From the NCBI GenBank assembly GCA_007124475.1, contig SLFB01000142.1, positions 1 to 10,635 on the forward strand: DNA of 10,635 nt, written 5' to 3'. Of this stretch, positions 1-7,259 are shown piece by piece. The notes under the pieces are model-generated. The model had not been told where the DNA came from and searched no databases. It saw only the letters and a list, made by a program, of their open reading frames with translations. The stretch is from Vibrio sp. (GTDB lineage: Bacteria; Pseudomonadota; Gammaproteobacteria; Enterobacterales; Vibrionaceae). The translations under genes and the position numbers were made by a program. Position 1 is the first letter of the stretch; each line of letters opens with the position of its first letter.

Positions 1-61
1 ATTGAATTTTTATTTTATTGTTAGTGGTGGCAATACAATTGAGTGAATTAATTTTTGAGAA

Positions 62-103
62 CTGATCTGGGTCAATTTTTTTCATATCATGAAAGTTTAT
101 ACT
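62..103 (+). promoter_or_regulatory. Putative FNR-type promoter of adhE
   Basis: CTGATCTGGGTCAA at 62-75 matches 8 of 10 specified bases of the FNR consensus TTGAT-N4-ATCAA. A -10-like TATACT lies at 98-103. If transcription starts near 110, the FNR-like site is centred at -41.5, the class II activator position, and no good -35 hexamer is present, as expected for an activator-dependent promoter. Control of a fermentative enzyme by oxygen would make sense. The start point is inferred, not seen, and the leader would be about 115 bases long. Confidence 0.4.
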
Positions 104-224
104 CAGTTCTGAAAGCAATTTACTAAGTTTGTCATTCGCTAACGTATTGTCGAAAATATAATTTTTTTATCATGACGTGCTTAATAAAGAGTTTTTAACA
201 TTTTTCTATCTTAGGAGATCTACT

Positions 225-2897
225 ATGCCGGTAACCAATTTGGCTGAACTTGATGCTCTTGTAGCGCGCGTAAAAGCGGCACAAGAAGAATTTGCTACTT
301 TTAGCCAAGAGCAGGTTGATAAAATCTTCCGCGCAGCATCACTAGCTGCTAACCAAGCTCGTATTCCTCTAGCACAGCAAGCGGTTGCTGAGTCTGGTAT
401 GGGTATTGTTGAAGATAAAGTAATCAAGAACCACTTTGCTTCTGAATTTATCTACAACAAGTATAAAGATGAGAAAACTTGTGGTGTACTTGAAGAAGAT
501 GACAACTTAGGCACTATGACTATCGCTGAGCCAGTTGGTATCATTTGTGGTATTGTTCCAACCACTAACCCGACTTCTACCGCTATCTTCAAATCACTGA
601 TCTCTCTAAAAACACGTAACGGTATTATCTTTTCACCACACCCACGTGCTAAGAACTCAACCAACGATGCAGCTAAATTAGTCCTTGATGCTGCTGTTGC
701 TGCCGGTGCACCTAAAGATATTATTGGCTGGATTGATCAACCATCCGTTGAACTTTCTAACGCACTGATGAAGCACGATGGTATTGCGTTAATCCTTGCT
801 ACTGGTGGTCCAGGCATGGTTAAAGCAGCATACTCTTCTGGTAAGCCAGCTATCGGTGTTGGTGCTGGTAACGTTCCGGTTGTTATTGATGAAACGGCGG
901 ATATCAAGCGTGCCGTAGCGTCTATCCTAATGTCAAAAACTTTTGATAACGGCGTAGTGTGTGCTTCTGAGCAGGCAGCTATCGTTGTCAGTGACGTCTA
1001 TGAAGAAGTAAAAGAACGTTTCGCTAATCACAAAGCTCACGTTTTGAGCAAAGCTGATGCAGATAAAGTACGTAAAGTTCTGTTAATTGATGGCGCTTTG
1101 AACGCGAAAATTGTTGGTCAACCTGCACCAGCTATCGCTGAAATGGCTGGCGTTAAAGTACCTGCTGATACCAAAGTACTGGTTGGTGAAGGTTTGGGTA
1201 AAGTCTCTTATGATGATGAATTTGCTCACGAAAAATTGTCGCCAACACTAGGTTTGTTCCGTGCTGACAACTTCGAAGACGCGGTTGCTCAAGCGGTGAC
1301 CATGGTAGAAATTGGTGGTATTGGTCATACATCAGGCCTGTATACCAACCAAGATACCAATGCTGATCGTATTCGTTACTTCGGTGACAAAATGAAGACA
1401 GCACGTATTCTAATCAACATTCCAACCACTCACGGTGGTATTGGTGATTTGTACAACTTCAACGTAGCACCATCGCTAACTCTTGGTTGTGGTTCTTGGG
1501 GTGGTAACTCTATCTCTGAAAACGTTGGTCCTAAGCACTTAATCAACAAGAAAACTGTTGCGAAGCGAGCTGAAAACATGTTGTGGCACAAACTACCTAA
1601 GTCTATTTACTTCCGTCGCGGAAGCCTACCAATTGCCTTGAGTGACCTTGAAGGTAAGAAGCGTGCGTTCCTCGTGACTGACCGTTTCCTATTTAACAAC
1701 GGTTACGCTGATGATGTTGTGTCTTTGTTGAAAGCTCAAGGTATGGAAGTACAAACTTTCTTTGATGTTGAAGCCGATCCAACGCTATCTGTGGTTAAGA
1801 AAGGTGCTGAAGCGATGCAAAGCTTCCAACCTGACGTAATCCTTGCACTTGGTGGTGGTTCACCAATGGATGCAGCTAAAATCATGTGGGTGATGTACGA
1901 GCATCCAGAAACGCATTTTGAAGAACTCGCTATGCGCTTTATGGATATCCGTAAACGTATTTATAAGTTCCCGAAAATGGGTCAAAAAGCTGAGCTAGTA
2001 TGTATCACGACGACGTCTGGTACTGGTTCTGAAGTAACGCCATTTGCGGTAGTAACCGATGATAAAACAGGCGCTAAGTACCCATTAGCTGATTATGAAT
2101 TGACACCTCAAATGGCGATCGTTGATGCTAACCTAGTGATGAATATGCCAAAATCACTAACAGCCTTTGGTGGTTACGATGCTGTGACTCATGCTCTAGA
2201 AGCTTATGTTTCTGTATTGGCGAATGAGTACTCAGACGGTCAAGCTCTGCAAGCACTGAAGATGCTGAAAGAGTATCTACCATCAAGCTACAAAAACGGT
2301 GCTGCAGACCCGATTGCTCGCGAAAAAGTACACAATGCTGCAACGATTGCTGGTATTGCTTTTGCTAACGCATTCTTGGGTGTGTGTCACTCAATGGCTC
2401 ACAACATTGGTGCTGATTTCCATTTACCACACGGCTTGGCTAACGCGTTATTGATTTCTAACGTGGTGCGTTACAACGCTAATGACAACCCAACTAAGCA
2501 AACGGCTTTCTCTCAGTACGACCGTCCGCAAGCACGTCGTCGTTATGCAGAAGTGGCGGATCACTTAGGTCTAAGTCAAGCGGGTGACCGTACTGCACAG
2601 AAAATTGAGCGCTTATTGACTTGGTTAGAAGATCTTAAGAAAGATCTCGATATCCCAACTTCAATTCAAGCTGCTGGTGTTAATGAAGCTGATTTCCTAG
2701 CCAAACTAGATGATTTATCAGTACGTGCTTTTGATGACCAATGTACAGGTGCTAACCCTCGTTACCCATTGATCACTGAATTGAAAGAAGTATTGGTTGC
2801 TTCTTACTATGGTAAACCTTTTGTTGAAGGTGAAACCTTTGAAGGTACCACGGTTATCAAGAAAAAAGATGACCAAAAACCAGCTAAAAAGAAGTAA
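225..2897 (+). CDS. adhE: Bifunctional acetaldehyde-CoA/alcohol dehydrogenase AdhE
   Basis: This cytoplasmic enzyme reduces acetyl-CoA to acetaldehyde and then ethanol with two NADH, regenerating NAD+ during fermentation. The 890-residue product is almost exactly the length of E. coli AdhE (891). The N-terminal aldehyde dehydrogenase half (about 1-440) carries the catalytic cysteine in DNGVVCASEQ at C246, the same number as in E. coli. The C-terminal iron-dependent alcohol dehydrogenase half (about 450-870) has the GGGSPMDAAK nucleotide-binding motif and the iron-ligand stretches GGYDAVTHALEAY and CHSMAHNIGADFHLPHG. Such proteins assemble into long filaments (spirosomes). ATG at 225 is chosen because TTAGGAGA (211-218) lies 6 bases upstream; an in-frame upstream start at 177 would add 16 non-conserved residues and lacks a ribosome site. 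The gene stands alone, ends in a lysine-rich tail and is followed by a strong terminator. Confidence 0.98.
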   Translation: MPVTNLAELDALVARVKAAQEEFATFSQEQVDKIFRAASLAANQARIPLAQQAVAESGMGIVEDKVIKNHFASEFIYNKYKDEKTCGVLEEDDNLGTMTIAEPVGIICGIVPTTNPTSTAIFKSLISLKTRNGIIFSPHPRAKNSTNDAAKLVLDAAVAAGAPKDIIGWIDQPSVELSNALMKHDGIALILATGGPGMVKAAYSSGKPAIGVGAGNVPVVIDETADIKRAVASILMSKTFDNGVVCASEQAAIVVSDVYEEVKERFANHKAHVLSKADADKVRKVLLIDGALNAKIVGQPAPAIAEMAGVKVPADTKVLVGEGLGKVSYDDEFAHEKLSPTLGLFRADNFEDAVAQAVTMVEIGGIGHTSGLYTNQDTNADRIRYFGDKMKTARILINIPTTHGGIGDLYNFNVAPSLTLGCGSWGGNSISENVGPKHLINKKTVAKRAENMLWHKLPKSIYFRRGSLPIALSDLEGKKRAFLVTDRFLFNNGYADDVVSLLKAQGMEVQTFFDVEADPTLSVVKKGAEAMQSFQPDVILALGGGSPMDAAKIMWVMYEHPETHFEELAMRFMDIRKRIYKFPKMGQKAELVCITTTSGTGSEVTPFAVVTDDKTGAKYPLADYELTPQMAIVDANLVMNMPKSLTAFGGYDAVTHALEAYVSVLANEYSDGQALQALKMLKEYLPSSYKNGAADPIAREKVHNAATIAGIAFANAFLGVCHSMAHNIGADFHLPHGLANALLISNVVRYNANDNPTKQTAFSQYDRPQARRRYAEVADHLGLSQAGDRTAQKIERLLTWLEDLKKDLDIPTSIQAAGVNEADFLAKLDDLSVRAFDDQCTGANPRYPLITELKEVLVASYYGKPFVEGETFEGTTVIKKKDDQKPAKKK

Positions 2898-2948
2898 AGA
2901 CGAGTTAATGAGAGCTTTTCGCTAGCACGAAACTCTTAATGCTAAACA

Positions 2949-2983
2949 AGCCCTGTTACCGTAGAAGTAACAGGGCTTTTTTT
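2949..2983 (+). terminator. Intrinsic terminator of adhE
   Basis: A perfect 11-bp stem (2949-2959 pairing with 2967-2977, AGCCCTGTTAC/GTAACAGGGCT) with a 7-base loop is followed directly by seven T residues (2977-2983). It lies about 50 bases after the adhE stop and is a textbook Rho-independent terminator. Confidence 0.93.
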
Positions 2984-3039
2984 GTTTGAATCGAGAGACG
3001 TTTAACGCTGGTTTTTGCAGCAGTTTATGGCCGGTTTGT

Positions 3040-3070
3040 CCCTAAACTACTTGGCGTTGCAGGTCGGCAG
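3040..3070 (+). repeat. Degenerate ERIC-like left-end fragment
   Basis: This stretch resembles the left arm of the full ERIC copy at 3220: the shared core is AAAC(A/T)ACTTGG(A/C)GTTGCAGGT followed by (A/C)GGC(A/G)G. The similarity ends near 3070 and no clear right arm is recognisable before 3220. It may be a decayed older element. The rest of the spacer around it (2984-3151) shows no gene that I can support. Confidence 0.4.
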
Positions 3071-3151
3071 TCCTGGCTTGATAAATCTCGACTTGCGTCG
3101 CACTTTCAGCCCTATATAATAACCACCAGCTCATAAAGCTTGACGAGTATC

Positions 3152-3180
3152 AAAAAAAACAAAGAGCAAGTCACACTTGC
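3152..3180 (-). terminator. Orphan terminator-like hairpin on the minus strand
   Basis: On the minus strand GCAAGT-GTG-ACTTGC (3180-3166) forms a perfect 6-bp stem with a 3-base loop. It is followed by TCTTTG and then eight T residues (3159-3152). This looks like an intrinsic terminator, but the first T tract is interrupted and no minus-strand gene precedes it; ndh lies on the other strand. It could end an antisense or small RNA, or be a relic. Confidence 0.35.
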
Positions 3181-3219
3181 CTAAACCATAATGAGCATTT
3201 GCTATCGCTTAACAATCAA

Positions 3220-3347
3220 TATACCCAAACAACTTGGAGTTGCAGGTAGGCGGCAAGTGAGTGAGTCCCCATGAGCATAGATAGGCTATGTGATTGTGGT
3301 GAACGAACGTAGCCAACACCCGGGGAGCTTCAAGTAGGAAGGGTATA
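3220..3347 (+). repeat. ERIC (IRU) element, copy 1
   Basis: This 128-bp imperfect palindrome has the typical ends (TATACCC...GGGTATA) and inner landmarks of enterobacterial repetitive intergenic consensus elements: GTTGCAGGTAGGCGGCAAG on the left arm, GAGTCCCCATGAGC in the centre and GAACGAACGTAGCCAACAC on the right arm. ERICs are non-autonomous MITE-like elements bounded by TA and found outside genes. It lies about 100 bases upstream of ndh. A second copy in opposite orientation, of equal length and about 92% identical (10 differences by eye), lies at 10142-10269. Confidence 0.9.
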
Positions 3348-3450
3348 AGCAGCAAACCTCAGTAGCCTACAATAGTATGACTTTTTTCTCAGTATGACGC
3401 TTGCGTGGTGCTGAACCCCGATTATTACCAATTATTTGAGGATAGTTATT

Positions 3451-4740
3451 GTGACACGCATTATTGTTGTTGGCGGAGGCGCTGGTGGGTTGGAGCTAGC
3501 GACTAAACTAGGACGCACCTTAGGCAGAAAAAAACGCGCGCAAATCACGCTGGTTGATCGTAATTCTAGCCACCTTTGGAAACCATTATTGCATGAAGTC
3601 GCCACGGGCTCGCTCGATGAAGGGGTCGATGCGTTAAGCTATCGTGCCCATGCTAAGAATCATTGTTTTGAGTTTCAGCTAGGTAGTTTAGAGTCCATTA
3701 ATCGCGAGACAAAACGCATCACACTTAGTGAGCTGAAAGATGATCACGATGAATTGTTAATGCCGAAGCGCGAGTTAGAGTATGACTTATTAGTATTAGC
3801 GATTGGCTCTAAGTCCAATGACTTCAATACCCCAGGTGTCAAAGAACATTGTATTTTCCTTGATAGCCCAGAGCAAGCCCATCGTTTTCGTACCGAAATG
3901 AATAACGAGTTTTTAAAACTGCATGCTAAAAATGGTCAGGGAACGGTAGATATTGCGATTGTTGGTGCGGGGGCGACTGGGGTGGAATTATCCGCTGAGT
4001 TACATAATGCCGTGAAAGAGTTGCACAGCTATGGCTTTGGAGACTTAGATTCAAGCAAGCTTAATGTTAATTTAATTGAAGCCGGTGAGCGTATTTTACC
4101 GGCATTGCCGCCGCGTATTTCTGCTGCTGCCCACAGTGAATTAACCAAACTCGGTGTCAATGTACGTACGACCACCATGATTACTCAAGCGGACAAAGAG
4201 GGGTTAACCACTAAAGATGGTGAGAAAATCATGGCAACGATCATGGTTTGGGCGGCTGGTATTAAAGCGCCTGATTTTATGAAAGATATTGCCGGCTTAG
4301 AAACCAATCGTATCAATCAGTTGGTCGTTAAAGACACGCTACAAACCACTCGCGATGATGATATTTTTGTTATCGGTGATTTGGCTCAGTGTACGCAGTC
4401 TGATGGTAAGTTTGTGCCACCACGCGCTCAGGCAGCTCACCAAATGGCAACACAGGCATTTAAGAACATTGTCGCTAAATTAAATGGTCGTGAACTGAAA
4501 CCTTACATTTATAAAGATCATGGGTCTTTAGTGTCATTAAGTCGCTTTTCAACCGTAGGAAGCTTGATGGGGAATTTGACTAAAGGGTCAATGATGGTTG
4601 AAGGGCGGATTGCTCGTGTGGTTTATATCTCATTGTACCGTATGCACCAAATGGCTCTGCACGGGGTGATAAAAACCGCGTTAATGATGTTAGTGGGAAG
4701 AATTAACCGAGTGTTGAGACCAAATCTGAAGCTGCATTAA
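3451..4740 (+). CDS. ndh: Type II NADH:quinone oxidoreductase Ndh
   Basis: This single-subunit, non-proton-pumping flavoenzyme passes electrons from NADH through FAD to quinone at the inner face of the cytoplasmic membrane. The 429-residue product matches E. coli Ndh (434) along its whole length. It has an N-terminal FAD-binding Rossmann motif (VVGGGAGGLELA), then DRNSSHLWKPLLHEVATGS, a second NADH-binding fold (VGAGATGVELSAELHNA), the FAD-contact motif VIGDLAQC, and a C-terminal membrane-associating stretch with FVPPRAQAAHQMA, SLVSLSRFSTVGSLMGNL and a basic end. GTG at 3451 is preferred because GAGG at 3438-3441 sits 9 bases upstream and the protein then begins MTRIIVVGGG. A TTG at 3436 in frame overlaps that ribosome site. 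The gene appears monocistronic. No convincing promoter is visible; TACAAT at 3368-3373 is the best -10-like match. Confidence 0.97.
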   Translation: MTRIIVVGGGAGGLELATKLGRTLGRKKRAQITLVDRNSSHLWKPLLHEVATGSLDEGVDALSYRAHAKNHCFEFQLGSLESINRETKRITLSELKDDHDELLMPKRELEYDLLVLAIGSKSNDFNTPGVKEHCIFLDSPEQAHRFRTEMNNEFLKLHAKNGQGTVDIAIVGAGATGVELSAELHNAVKELHSYGFGDLDSSKLNVNLIEAGERILPALPPRISAAAHSELTKLGVNVRTTTMITQADKEGLTTKDGEKIMATIMVWAAGIKAPDFMKDIAGLETNRINQLVVKDTLQTTRDDDIFVIGDLAQCTQSDGKFVPPRAQAAHQMATQAFKNIVAKLNGRELKPYIYKDHGSLVSLSRFSTVGSLMGNLTKGSMMVEGRIARVVYISLYRMHQMALHGVIKTALMMLVGRINRVLRPNLKLH

Positions 4741-4759
4741 TTAATGATATAAAGAGTCG

Positions 4760-4784
4760 AGCCGGGGCAAGGTGCTCCGGCTTT
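4760..4784 (+). terminator. Probable terminator after ndh
   Basis: A 9-bp GC-rich stem (AGCCGGGGC at 4760-4768 with GCTCCGGCT at 4774-4782, one G-T wobble) and a 5-base loop begin 19 bases after the ndh stop. The following T run is only three bases, so it may terminate inefficiently or stabilise the 3' end. Confidence 0.55.
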
Positions 4785-4964
4785 GCCGTGATGGATATTC
4801 AATTGACACGACGGTTTATAAAGTCTGTTCACAAGCGTTTTTTTACAATACATTTTCTCACACTGAGAGTAGTCTGTTCTGTTTGACTATCGACACTATT
4901 CTTCAGGTTTGCTGTTGCGCGTATCTGATTAAATAAGAACATTAATTCCTATCCTAGTCAGGTA

Positions 4965-5031
4965 TGAGAGTTACCTTTTACTTGTCTTTGAGTACGGATT
5001 AAGACCCTTTAATCAAAATAGGTAACTCTCA
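4965..5031. repeat. 67-base hairpin with 12-bp perfect arms
   Basis: TGAGAGTTACCT at 4965-4976 is exactly complementary to AGGTAACTCTCA at 5020-5031. The loop contains a second stem, GATTAA (4997-5002) with TTAATC (5009-5014). There is no T tract on either side, so it is not a simple terminator. It could be a MITE-like relic, the terminal repeat of an insertion sequence, or a structured RNA. The bases between the ndh terminator and this point (4785-4964) are AT-rich and show nothing I can identify. Confidence 0.55.
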
Positions 5032-5182
5032 ACTTTTCAAATGGAAGTGTCAGATCTAGCCGACCCCTTTGGGTCGCGTTTGTGGCTCCTTTCTACGGCG
5101 TTATCGGCTTCTCAGGTAGAGTAACTACATTTTGAAGCCTCTGTCTTGCATAAAGAAACTACAAACTGCTGAAAAAATCAGC
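5021..5182 (-). mobile_element. Possible degenerate insertion sequence end
   Basis: On the minus strand, 5100-5059 encode a very basic tail, RRRKEPQTRPKGVG, ending at TAG (5058-5056), with an in-frame TAA immediately before it. Short Arg/Lys-rich tails of this kind end many IS4-type transposases, and the gene-end region is followed by the inverted-repeat arm at 5031-5021. The reading frame upstream is interrupted. The stretch also holds a hairpin CGACCC-CTTT-GGGTCG (5061-5076) and a short one at 5168-5182. No transposase core is present, so this is a low-confidence reading of an otherwise featureless spacer. Confidence 0.25.
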
Positions 5183-5222
5183 TCGAAAGGTCAGTAGCCC
5201 CTAATGCTCAGAATAAAACCTT

Positions 5223-5597
5223 TTAATTCAGTTCATTAGCTCTTTGGCGTAACTTCTCATCACTGTGCATGGCTTGCGCTATTTGATTATAACTATCAAC
5301 AGATAATCCTGTTTTCTCAACCGCTTTAATCATATTTTCAGTGGCCTGCTGCTGAATGATACGTGCCGTTTCTTCATCCACACCGTTATTTAATTTTTCT
5401 ATTGCTTCTTTACGAATACGATCGATGACTTTACTTGATGTAATAAAATCACGTAGCTCACTGTCTGTGATAGTAATACTATGTTGTGATTGCTGTGCTG
5501 ATGCATTTTGTGATGGTTGACTTTCTGCTAAAGCAGGTGACAGAAAGCTGGTCATGGTGAATGATGTCATCAAGAGTGCGAGTGATAACTTTTTCAT
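5223..5597 (-). CDS. Small exported protein, DUF4168-like
   Basis: A 124-residue protein with a clear signal peptide: basic start (MKKL), hydrophobic core, and a signal peptidase I site after PALA (residue 24). The mature part begins with a Ser/Gln-rich linker (25-40), then helical segments. The C-terminal stretch GLSVDSYNQIAQAMHSDEKL (97-116) fits the conserved end of DUF4168 domains, whose function is unknown. There is no cysteine, so no lipobox or disulfide. It probably acts in the periplasm. The ribosome site AGGAG (5613-5609) is 11 bases from the ATG. It is transcribed away from the kinase gene, and its upstream region has a strong sigma-54 promoter, so it is probably a target of the adjacent two-component system. 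By position it recalls ZraP, but I see no sequence likeness to that zinc-binding chaperone. Confidence 0.85.
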   Translation of the reverse strand: MKKLSLALLMTSFTMTSFLSPALAESQPSQNASAQQSQHSITITDSELRDFITSSKVIDRIRKEAIEKLNNGVDEETARIIQQQATENMIKAVEKTGLSVDSYNQIAQAMHSDEKLRQRANELN

Positions 5598-5638
5598 GGT
5601 AATAAAAACTCCTAAAAGAATGAATTCAATATATTTAT

Positions 5639-5656
5639 AGCAAGTGGTGTGCCAAT
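5639..5656 (-). promoter_or_regulatory. Sigma-54 promoter of the DUF4168-like gene
   Basis: On the minus strand 5655-5639 reads TTGGCACACCACTTGCT, a near-perfect match to the RpoN consensus TTGGCAC-N5-TTGC(A/T). The invariant GG (5653-5652) and GC (5641-5640) are separated by exactly 10 bases. Transcription should begin near 5628, giving a leader of about 31 bases that includes the AGGAG ribosome site. Sigma-54 promoters need an AAA+ activator, and one is encoded two genes away. No equivalent GG-N10-GC was found on the plus strand ahead of the kinase. Confidence 0.88.
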
Positions 5657-5721
5657 ATGTGGGCGTTTATTTAACTTTATGATTTTATGTGTTTTTTTTG
5701 TTTTTTGTTCAAGTTTTAGAA

Positions 5722-5737
5722 TAATAGAAAACTATTA
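5722..5737. promoter_or_regulatory. Palindromic candidate activator-binding site
   Basis: TAATAGAAAACTATTA is a perfect 6-4-6 inverted repeat in the intergenic region between the exported-protein gene and the kinase. Its centre is about 101 bases upstream of the predicted sigma-54 start, a usual distance for enhancer sites of NtrC-family activators, whose Fis-type domains bind dyads. AGTTTT-N10-AAAACT overlaps it (5712-5733). The spacer is AT-rich, so chance symmetry is possible. No second copy was seen. Confidence 0.45.
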
Positions 5738-5789
5738 GTGTTTATTTTTGTTACGCAATCTGTCATGATTTTTTGAAAAATGGATACAC

Positions 5790-7259
5790 ATGAGTTCAAA
5801 GGAAAAGATGGTCAGATTGACTAAAGTCTCTTTATCGGTACGTATCTTATTGTTTGTTTTCCTACCATTATGGGGACTATCGGCTGCGTCTATTGGTATT
5901 GGAACTTATTATCTTGCGGATTTACAAACGAGTAAGCTAAAAGGCGATCTTAAGCTAATCGCCAGAGCAATTGATGTCCCTATTGGAGAGGCAATCCGCA
6001 AAGGAGATATAGAAACAGTTCAGAGAACGCTTGATGCAATTTTTGATTTAGGTCAGGTGTATGGTGCGTCTGTCTACAATCAGGATGGTCAGCGTATTGC
6101 TGCGGCTGGTATTGCTAAACGAAGCAATAAGTATAACCCTATTGCACTTGAACTGCTTGAAGTTGGACGTGATGCCAATGTCTATCAACGTCAAGCGGGC
6201 AAGCAAGTATATTCTCATTTTCTTCCTATTACCGATAAACGAGGGCAGATATCGAGCCTTGTCGAAATTACTCGTCGTGCTAGTGATTTTTCGTCTTCTA
6301 TGAGTACCTTGTCATACTCGGCTTGGACTGTATGGGGCGTAATTGGCTTACTCACCTTAATCATTGTCTATTTAGGCCACTACCGAGCAGCGGGTCGTGA
6401 TGTAGCCCAGTTAACGAGTACCATGGCTAAGATTGGTCAAGGCCAGTTAGGCTTACGTGCTTCTGATTCAAATACGTATGAATTATCTTCTATTGCTCTT
6501 GCTTTAAACCGAATGCTTGATGATATTGCGCTTGCACAGGAAAAAATACTGGCTCATCAAGAATATGAAACAAAGCTAAATCTGAGGTTAGAGCGAAATG
6601 AGCGGATGGCAACATTAGGACGATTCGTCGGTGGCGTGGCTCATGAGTTAGGAGCACCATTGAATGTGATTGATGGTAGAGCAAGGCGTTTATCTCGATT
6701 TATCGATAAGAATTCAGCGCTACATGAACTGACGTCGATTAGAGGACAAGTGAAGCGGCTAACTCGAATCGTTCGGCAATTATTGGATTTTTCTCGTAAT
6801 AGTAACCAAAAAGAAAAAGTACTTATTTTGGATTTAGTAGTACATGCTAGAGAATCACTCAATCATGAACAAATGGAGTCATCACCCTTAATTACCATTA
6901 ATGTTCCTAACCATCTGTCGGTCTTTGTTGATCCTGATCTGTTCGAATTAGCGTTAATTAACTTACTACGAAATGCAAGCCAAGCCGCTCAAGAAAACGT
7001 ATTCGTTGGATATGGTGAGTCGCATGACCATTGGTGGATAACCATCAGCGATGATGGGCAAAGTATTCCCATAGATATGGACTTACCTCAGCTATTAGAG
7101 CCATTTTTCACTACAAAACCAAAAGGTCAGGGGACTGGGCTTGGTTTGGCTATTGTTAACAATATTGTGAATGATCATCATGGTGAATTAATGCTTAGAC
7201 GTTCAGAGCAAGGTGGGCTCATCGTTACATTACAATTTTCAAAGGAACAATGGGTATGA
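5790..7259 (+). CDS. Membrane sensor histidine kinase
   Basis: A 489-residue sensor kinase. A first membrane segment (about 18-42) and a second (about 179-198) enclose an extracytoplasmic sensor of about 135 residues. Its pattern (helical IGEAIRKGDIETVQRTLDAI, then VYGASVYNQDGQRIAAAG) recalls CHASE8/Cache-like folds. A HAMP segment (about 199-250) and a short coiled linker follow. The dimerisation domain has the H-box GGVAHELGAPLNVI with phospho-acceptor H285. The ATPase domain has N-box N395 in NLLRNASQAA, G1 DDG (421-423), and the F/G2 boxes FFTTKPKGQGTGLGLAIV. All catalytic motifs are intact. It should phosphorylate the regulator encoded next, which overlaps it by ATGA. The start is uncertain: M7 at 5808 has AAAGGA just upstream, whereas ATG 5790 has only a weak site. 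The stimulus is unknown. Confidence 0.92.
   Translation: MSSKEKMVRLTKVSLSVRILLFVFLPLWGLSAASIGIGTYYLADLQTSKLKGDLKLIARAIDVPIGEAIRKGDIETVQRTLDAIFDLGQVYGASVYNQDGQRIAAAGIAKRSNKYNPIALELLEVGRDANVYQRQAGKQVYSHFLPITDKRGQISSLVEITRRASDFSSSMSTLSYSAWTVWGVIGLLTLIIVYLGHYRAAGRDVAQLTSTMAKIGQGQLGLRASDSNTYELSSIALALNRMLDDIALAQEKILAHQEYETKLNLRLERNERMATLGRFVGGVAHELGAPLNVIDGRARRLSRFIDKNSALHELTSIRGQVKRLTRIVRQLLDFSRNSNQKEKVLILDLVVHARESLNHEQMESSPLITINVPNHLSVFVDPDLFELALINLLRNASQAAQENVFVGYGESHDHWWITISDDGQSIPIDMDLPQLLEPFFTTKPKGQGTGLGLAIVNNIVNDHHGELMLRRSEQGGLIVTLQFSKEQWV

Noticed and set aside
206..2343. Minus-strand open frames antisense to adhE (206-427, 452-664, 1153-1404, 2128-2343)
   Set aside because: They mirror a highly conserved coding gene and have low-complexity or unstructured translations.
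3436..3450. TTG start extending Ndh by five residues
   Set aside because: It overlaps the GAGG ribosome site that serves GTG 3451, and the extension is not seen in E. coli Ndh.
5780..5824. 14-codon ATG frame overlapping the kinase start
   Set aside because: It could be a leader peptide, but it has no ribosome site and is too short to separate from chance.
6061..6862. Open frames at 6061-6303 (+), 6490-6684 (-) and 6641-6862 (-)
   Set aside because: They are out-of-frame shadows of the histidine kinase, whose own frame carries all expected motifs.
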